Origin: UBA822 sp965249775
GTDB lineage: Bacteria > Gemmatimonadota > Gemmatimonadetes > Longimicrobiales > Gaopeijiaceae
Reading direction: 5' to 3'
Assembly (NCBI GenBank): GCA_965249775.1
Contig: OZ252253.1
Coordinates: 1,674,001-1,738,000, forward strand
DNA length: 64,000 bases
This document shows, piece by piece, positions 59,763-64,000 of this stretch; position 1 is the first letter of the stretch; every line of letters starts with the position of its first letter. A program made the translations under genes and the position numbers. Under the pieces are notes generated by a model. It saw nothing but the letters and a program-made list of their open reading frames with translations, was not told where the DNA came from and ran no database searches.

Positions 59763-61178
59763 CTACGAGGCGGAAAGGATGCGCACAGCCCTCCCGGGCC
59801 CAACGCCCTCAACGACTTCGCCGCCGTCCACCACCAACACCCCGTTCACAAGAACGTATTCGATGCCGTCGGAAGGGATCGACCCGTCAAGGTACGTCGC
59901 TCGATCGATCACGGTCTCCGGGTCGAAGACGGTGATGTCGGCATCGGACCCCACCCGGATTCGACCCTTGTTCCTTAGCGCGGGGACCCACGCCTCCAGC
60001 CTTCTCGCGGGCTCGATCGTCATTTTTCGGAGCGCATCCATGAGCTCGAGCGCACCCTGCTCGCGCACATAGCGACCAAGGACTTTCGCGAACGTGCCCG
60101 CACCCCGGGGGTGTCCCGCCGGCATGGCATCGCTCGCGACCATCGTGATCGGACTCGTCACCGCGGCCAGCGTCATCTCTTCGGTCCGGCTGTGCATGAT
60201 CACCGTGCCTCCCTCGGCCCTGTACCGCCCGAAGGTCTCGCGTGTCAGGCGCTCTCCTGTTCGGACCCACTGATACTGGTTGAAGCGGTCGTCCTCCCAA
60301 CTCTCCCAGTTGTCGAAGAGCGCCGCCTGGATACCGGTCGATGACGCCGCGTAGGGGTACGCTTCAGTCGTGACATCCTGACCGGCACTCTGGGCCGCCT
60401 CGATCATCGCTAAAAACCGAACGATGTTCCCGCCACCGCTCGAGTTCGCGTGCACGACGTGGAGAGGCGCCCCGGCGTTCCGCGCCGCGGTGAGCGTCGA
60501 GTCGAGCCCTTGCAGCCCACCCCGCATGTGGATGAAGGCGGTCACTCCGGCGTCGGCTGCGACGGCAAAGATCCGCTCGATCTCCTCCATCGGGGCACCG
60601 GGTGTGTAAGCGCTCCCCAAGCCCACGCCGAGAGCCCCCTGGGCCAGCCCTTCGCGGATGAGTCGCTCCGTCTCTGCGACCTGCTCCTCGGTGGCCGGCT
60701 CTCGGGTCGTGACGCCGCCGAGCCCCGTGACGGGGTCTCCCATAGCAACTGCCCGCGCTCCGATGTGCCCCATAGAGACGCCGTAGTTCACGAGCTGACC
60801 ACCGTCACGCGCCCCGTACCAGGCTTCGACATCCGCCGTCCCGATCTCCAGCTCGAGACCCGTCGTGACTCCGTCCCGCACCTGGAGCCGATACGCTTGT
60901 TCGCTATGCCCGTGCCTGTGCAGGTCCACGAAGCCGGGTGCGACTACGAGACCGGCGGCCTGGATGTGTCGAGCACCCTCGAGGGGCTCGACCGAGATGA
61001 CATCTATCCGGCCATCGACAATGCCGATGTTGCGGACCGCATCCAGCCCAGACTCCGGATCCATGACGCGGCCACCCTCGATCACCACATCGTATGCCGG
61101 GCCGCAAGCCGAAACTCCGGCAGCGAGGACGAGGGCGGCGAAGCTCGGTAGGAGCCCCCTGAGCACGGACGGCAGCAT
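59763..61178 (-). CDS. Lipoprotein amidohydrolase, N-acyl-D-amino-acid deacylase type
   Basis: 471 residues from the ATG at 61176-61178 with GGAGAG five bases ahead; lipobox AGVSAC (C25). The amidohydrolase/D-aminoacylase pattern is present: VIEGGRVMDPESG, LVVAPGFVDLHRHGHS (metal histidines), TTGLELEIGTADVEAWY, LGVGLGSAYTPGAPMEEI, AFIHMRGG, LHVVHANSSGGGN, and VASDAMPAGHPRGAGTFAK (metal aspartate). Known relatives remove N-acyl groups from D-amino acids or act on dipeptides. The lipoprotein signal means it works outside the cytoplasm. It follows an NHL gene on the same strand and shares a leader repeat with it. Confidence 0.85.
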   Translation of the reverse strand: MLPSVLRGLLPSFAALVLAAGVSACGPAYDVVIEGGRVMDPESGLDAVRNIGIVDGRIDVISVEPLEGARHIQAAGLVVAPGFVDLHRHGHSEQAYRLQVRDGVTTGLELEIGTADVEAWYGARDGGQLVNYGVSMGHIGARAVAMGDPVTGLGGVTTREPATEEQVAETERLIREGLAQGALGVGLGSAYTPGAPMEEIERIFAVAADAGVTAFIHMRGGLQGLDSTLTAARNAGAPLHVVHANSSGGGNIVRFLAMIEAAQSAGQDVTTEAYPYAASSTGIQAALFDNWESWEDDRFNQYQWVRTGERLTRETFGRYRAEGGTVIMHSRTEEMTLAAVTSPITMVASDAMPAGHPRGAGTFAKVLGRYVREQGALELMDALRKMTIEPARRLEAWVPALRNKGRIRVGSDADITVFDPETVIDRATYLDGSIPSDGIEYVLVNGVLVVDGGEVVEGVGPGRAVRILSAS

Positions 61179-61183
61179 GATCT

Positions 61184-61230
61184 CTCCTCGCCTGCGACGT
61201 GAGTGGATCGGGTACCCGCAACCTACGAGG
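61184..61230. repeat. Leader repeat ahead of the amidohydrolase gene (copy of 62393-62441)
   Basis: GCCTGCGACGTGAGTGGA is identical at 61190-61207 and 62401-62418. In both places it is flanked by a distal CTACGAGG and a proximal purine-rich ribosome-binding site of the downstream minus-strand gene. The distal half (ACCCGCAACCTACGAGG) is found a third time at 59754-59770, over the stop codon of the amidohydrolase gene. Confidence 0.75.
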
Positions 61231-61351
61231 GGGCAAGCGTGCGGGGCAAAGTGTCTTGCGTTCCGCAGACCTGCTGCGGCTGTCATCGAGTAGACATAGC
61301 CATATGGCCCTGTATTGATGCCATGAAAACGATCGCAGCCGTCGCCGAGGA

Positions 61352-62383
61352 CTACCTGGGCGTGTATCTACGCAAGGCCATGCCGGCGGTGAGCGAACCG
61401 TAGATGTTCCCGTCGCGGTCTGCAAATACGCCTTCCTGGGTGCCATCCTCGTGAGGATCCTCGATGAAGAGGGTGACCCGACCGTCACGGGCACTGCCCA
61501 CTCGAATGCCCTCTTCGAATCCCGGATTTGTCGAGGGCGTTGAAGAGGAATCGGTGACATACAACAGGTCGTCGTCATCGATGTACATGCCGCTGGGGCG
61601 GCCAAACTGATTCCATTCTTCGAGGAGATTACCGGACTGGTCAAAAACGAGTACCCGGTTGTTGCCGCGATCTCCAACGAACAGTCTGCCACGGGAGTCC
61701 ATGGCCAGGGCATGGGGCGTGTGAAATTGATGCGACCCCGTTCCGCGGGATCCCCAGGTCATCAGATACTCACCACGCGCGTTGAACTTCACGATGCGTG
61801 CATTGGATCTTGGTCCGTGACCGTCGCCGACGAGAATGTCGCCATTGGGTGCGACCAGCACGGCAGAGGGTTGGTTGAACTCATCCGTGCCGTCCCCGGC
61901 AATCCCCGGCTTACCCAGTTCCAAGAGCAACTCACCTTCCGGACTGAACTTCAAAACCTGGTGCCCCTTGCCATCCCGTCTCGGGTCCTCCCCATCGGGG
62001 CCTTGATCGTCCGTGACCCAGACGTTGCCATCCCGGTCGACGTGGAGGCCGTGAGGGCGCACGAATCGATTCGCACCAAAGCTGTTGACAAGCTTGCCCT
62101 GCAGATCGAAGTGCATGATGGGCGCCAGGTCCGAACCCACACAGTCGTTCGCGCCACACCGATCGAACACCCAGATACCGGAGCCATCCGGATGAATGGA
62201 AAATCCTGACGTGGCCCCGATCCGACGCCCGGGTGGCAACTGGAAGAACTCGTCGTCGATGACGTAGGCATCGCTGGGTGTGAAGCGTGCATCCGGGACC
62301 TGGGGGAACGCGTTTGCAGAACAAGCGAGCAAGGCCACTGCCGCCAAGGCAAGTCGGAATGGCAGGCGATGAGGTTGAGTCAT
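61352..62383 (-). CDS. Lipoprotein NHL-repeat beta-propeller
   Basis: 343 residues; GGGGAGAAG ahead of the ATG; signal with LLACSANA (possible lipobox, C20). Six NHL-type blades: WVFDRCGANDCVGSD at the start, then HGLHVDRDGNVWVTDD, LVAPNGDILVGDGHG, HALAMDSRGRLFVGDRGNNR, and VFADRDGNIYGSLTAG at the end. It is closely related to the frameshifted gene at 57244-58312 and more distantly to 4677-5762. The CGANDC pair may form a disulfide. Role unknown; located outside the cytoplasm. Confidence 0.75.
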   Translation of the reverse strand: MTQPHRLPFRLALAAVALLACSANAFPQVPDARFTPSDAYVIDDEFFQLPPGRRIGATSGFSIHPDGSGIWVFDRCGANDCVGSDLAPIMHFDLQGKLVNSFGANRFVRPHGLHVDRDGNVWVTDDQGPDGEDPRRDGKGHQVLKFSPEGELLLELGKPGIAGDGTDEFNQPSAVLVAPNGDILVGDGHGPRSNARIVKFNARGEYLMTWGSRGTGSHQFHTPHALAMDSRGRLFVGDRGNNRVLVFDQSGNLLEEWNQFGRPSGMYIDDDDLLYVTDSSSTPSTNPGFEEGIRVGSARDGRVTLFIEDPHEDGTQEGVFADRDGNIYGSLTAGMALRRYTPR

Positions 62384-62392
62384 GAATCTCTT

Positions 62393-62441
62393 CTCCCCTT
62401 GCCTGCGACGTGAGTGGACCGGTCACGAGCAAGCTACGAGG
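62393..62441. repeat. Leader repeat ahead of the NHL gene (copy of 61184-61230)
   Basis: Same element as at 61184-61230, situated at the same distance from the ATG of the next minus-strand gene. It is therefore a duplicated 5' untranslated leader. Confidence 0.75.
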
Positions 62442-62576
62442 CGAGAGGGCGGCCAGGCAAAGGAGGGCGGCCACATGGTGCTAAGCAAGATGGCTCTCCA
62501 CTTTGTACCGGTCTTTGTAGCGGTCGACCGGTCGAACGGCTGTCGTCCCGACATCATGACGCAACGGAGCCAAGCA

Positions 62577-64000
62577 ATGTCGAGTATTCGTGCTGGAAGT
62601 TGGGTCTCGCTGGTCTGCGTCATTTCGCTGGCGTCGTGCGCACCGGACGCTGAGCCCGAACCGGGCATGGACACCGGTGCCGAGGACACCGAGTGGCTCG
62701 TGAACCATGGCGACGACGCCGCGTCACGCTACTCTCCCCTCAGCCAGATCAGCCGTGACAACGTCGCAGAGCTGGAAGTGGCCTGGTATTGGGAGTCCAT
62801 CGACGAGGAGCTCAAAGAGCGCAATGAGGAGGCTGGGCGGATGGGCGGGAGCTTCTGGTACGAGCCGACTCCGCTCTTGGTCGACGGAACGCTCTACACC
62901 ATCACCGGCATGGGCCAGATCGCCGCGATTCACCCGGGGACCGGCGAGACCATTTGGTCGTACGATCCCAAGACATGGGAGTCGGGTCGGCCGGTCAACC
63001 TTGGCTTCATCGTGCGGGGTATTTCCTATTGGACCGATGGGGAGAGGAAGCGAATTCTCATCGGCTCCAACGACGCGTTCCTGATCTCGCTGGATACCGA
63101 AACAGGGGAGCCGGATCCCATTTTCGGGGAGGCCGGAAGGGTGGACCTGACTCGGGACTTCGATGTCATGGCCGAGGATCGCGGAGCCTTCCTGCGGGGC
63201 TACGGGGTCAACTCGCCTGTGGCAATCATCCGTGACGTGGCAGTCGTCGGCGCCTCGATTCGGGACACGCCCATAAACCGCAACGTCACACCCGGGTATG
63301 TCCGGGGCTACGACGTACGGACCGGGGAGCTGCTCTGGACCTTCCACACGATCCCGCTGCCGGGTGAGTTCGGGAACGACACCTGGGAGGACGACTCCTG
63401 GCGTACCGCCGGAGCGACCGGGGTCTGGCCGCCGATGAGCGGCGACGAAGAGCTCGGTTATGTGTATCTGCCGGTGGGGACGCCCTCCCACAACTGGTAC
63501 GGGGGCCACCGCCTCGGCGAAAATCTGTACGCCAACTCCCTCGTGTGCCTCGACGTGGAAACCGGTGAGATCGTGTGGTACTTCCAGTTCGTCCATCACT
63601 CCGTGTGGGACTACGATCCTCCGGCAGCACCCAACCTCATCGATATCACTGTGGACGGCAGGGAGATCAAGGCCGTCGCACAGGTCACGAAGCAGGGGTT
63701 TCTGTTCGTCTTCGATCGAGTGACGGGCGAGCCCGTCTGGCCCATCGGGGAGCAACCGGTCCCGCCCTCGGACATAGAGGGTGAGCGGATCCATCCCACG
63801 CAGCCGATCCCCACCAAGCCGGCTCCTTTCGAACCGAATGGAGCCTTCGAAGAGAACCTGATCGACTTCACTCCGGAGCTCAGGGCACAGGCGCTCGAAA
63901 TCTTCCAGCGGTATCGTAGCGGTCCTGTGTACACACCGCCTTCGACCCAAGGCACGATCGTCAACCCGGGGTGGGCCGGCGGCGGGAACTGGAATGGGGC
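62577..64000 (+). CDS. PQQ-dependent (quinoprotein) dehydrogenase, copy 3 (runs off right edge)
   Basis: 474 codons are present; the gene continues beyond the window. ATG at 62577 has GGAG eight bases ahead; a further in-frame ATG lies at 62556. A lipobox ISLASC suggests a lipoprotein. Quinoprotein motifs are intact: HGDDAASRYSPLSQIS, LLWTFHTIPLPGEFGNDTWE, VHHSVWDYDPPAAPNLID, FVFDRVTGEPVWPIGE. The sequence stops at GGGNWNG, just at the PQQ-contact tryptophan. The segment ELKERNEEAGRMGG (about residues 82-95) is a charged insert. Periplasmic sugar or alcohol oxidation is likely; substrate unknown. Confidence 0.85.
   Translation, partial: MSSIRAGSWVSLVCVISLASCAPDAEPEPGMDTGAEDTEWLVNHGDDAASRYSPLSQISRDNVAELEVAWYWESIDEELKERNEEAGRMGGSFWYEPTPLLVDGTLYTITGMGQIAAIHPGTGETIWSYDPKTWESGRPVNLGFIVRGISYWTDGERKRILIGSNDAFLISLDTETGEPDPIFGEAGRVDLTRDFDVMAEDRGAFLRGYGVNSPVAIIRDVAVVGASIRDTPINRNVTPGYVRGYDVRTGELLWTFHTIPLPGEFGNDTWEDDSWRTAGATGVWPPMSGDEELGYVYLPVGTPSHNWYGGHRLGENLYANSLVCLDVETGEIVWYFQFVHHSVWDYDPPAAPNLIDITVDGREIKAVAQVTKQGFLFVFDRVTGEPVWPIGEQPVPPSDIEGERIHPTQPIPTKPAPFEPNGAFEENLIDFTPELRAQALEIFQRYRSGPVYTPPSTQGTIVNPGWAGGGNWNG

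Overview
The window comes from a GC-rich chromosome (roughly 63% by eye). The bacterium appears to be Gram-negative and aerobic, with a very active cell envelope. Supporting features are an outer-membrane TonB-type receptor paired with a GLPGLI protein, many Sec/Tat/lipoprotein signals, many c-type cytochromes and many periplasmic quinoproteins. The mix of GLPGLI/TonB, DUF1552 with DUF1587-type cytochromes, secreted ankyrin proteins and PHM-like copper proteins fused to cytochrome c fits Gemmatimonadota or Acidobacteriota best. That placement is an inference; there is no rRNA or other marker here. No phage, transposase, CRISPR array, tRNA or rRNA was recognised. No gene-free stretch exceeds about 300 bases.

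Layout. 0-5.8 kb: the start of a DUF1587-type cytochrome (off the left edge), a cytochrome c-PQQ propeller enzyme, a PQQ dehydrogenase and an NHL propeller. 5.9-14.1 kb: FmdB-like zinc ribbon, Kelch protein, phosphodiesterase, GLPGLI/TonB pair, two unknowns. 14.1-19.2 kb: HD hydrolase, DUF3179, DUF4143 ATPase, MsrP, small secreted protein. 19.4-26 kb: first DUF1587 + DUF1552 + ankyrin set, then a cyclase. 26-36.7 kb (minus): a ten-gene operon that starts with a second DUF1587 + DUF1552 + ankyrin set. It continues with DsbD-alpha, TlpA, rhodanese, a YeeE thiosulfate transporter, a TusA-like carrier, a lipoprotein rhodanese and a membrane protein. 36.9-50 kb (plus, divergent): an unknown secreted protein, heme-copper proteins, histidine-rich TPR proteins, DUF1684, PhoX, and a sulfite-dehydrogenase-like molybdoenzyme with its cytochrome. 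50-57 kb: formamidase, PQQ dehydrogenase, Tex, sugar dehydrogenase. 57-64 kb: NHL propellers (one frameshifted), a triple-RidA protein, a D-aminoacylase-like amidohydrolase and a further PQQ dehydrogenase cut by the right edge.

How it may work together. Much of the window is extracytoplasmic oxidation chemistry feeding cytochromes. The 26-50 kb divergent locus joins thiosulfate import and sulfane-sulfur transfer on one side with sulfite oxidation and heme-copper proteins on the other, so a sulfur role is the simplest hypothesis. The recurring DUF1587-DUF1552-ankyrin triad is the clearest candidate for an undescribed system. Short tandem duplications (12-42 bp) recur at gene ends and signal peptides across the window.
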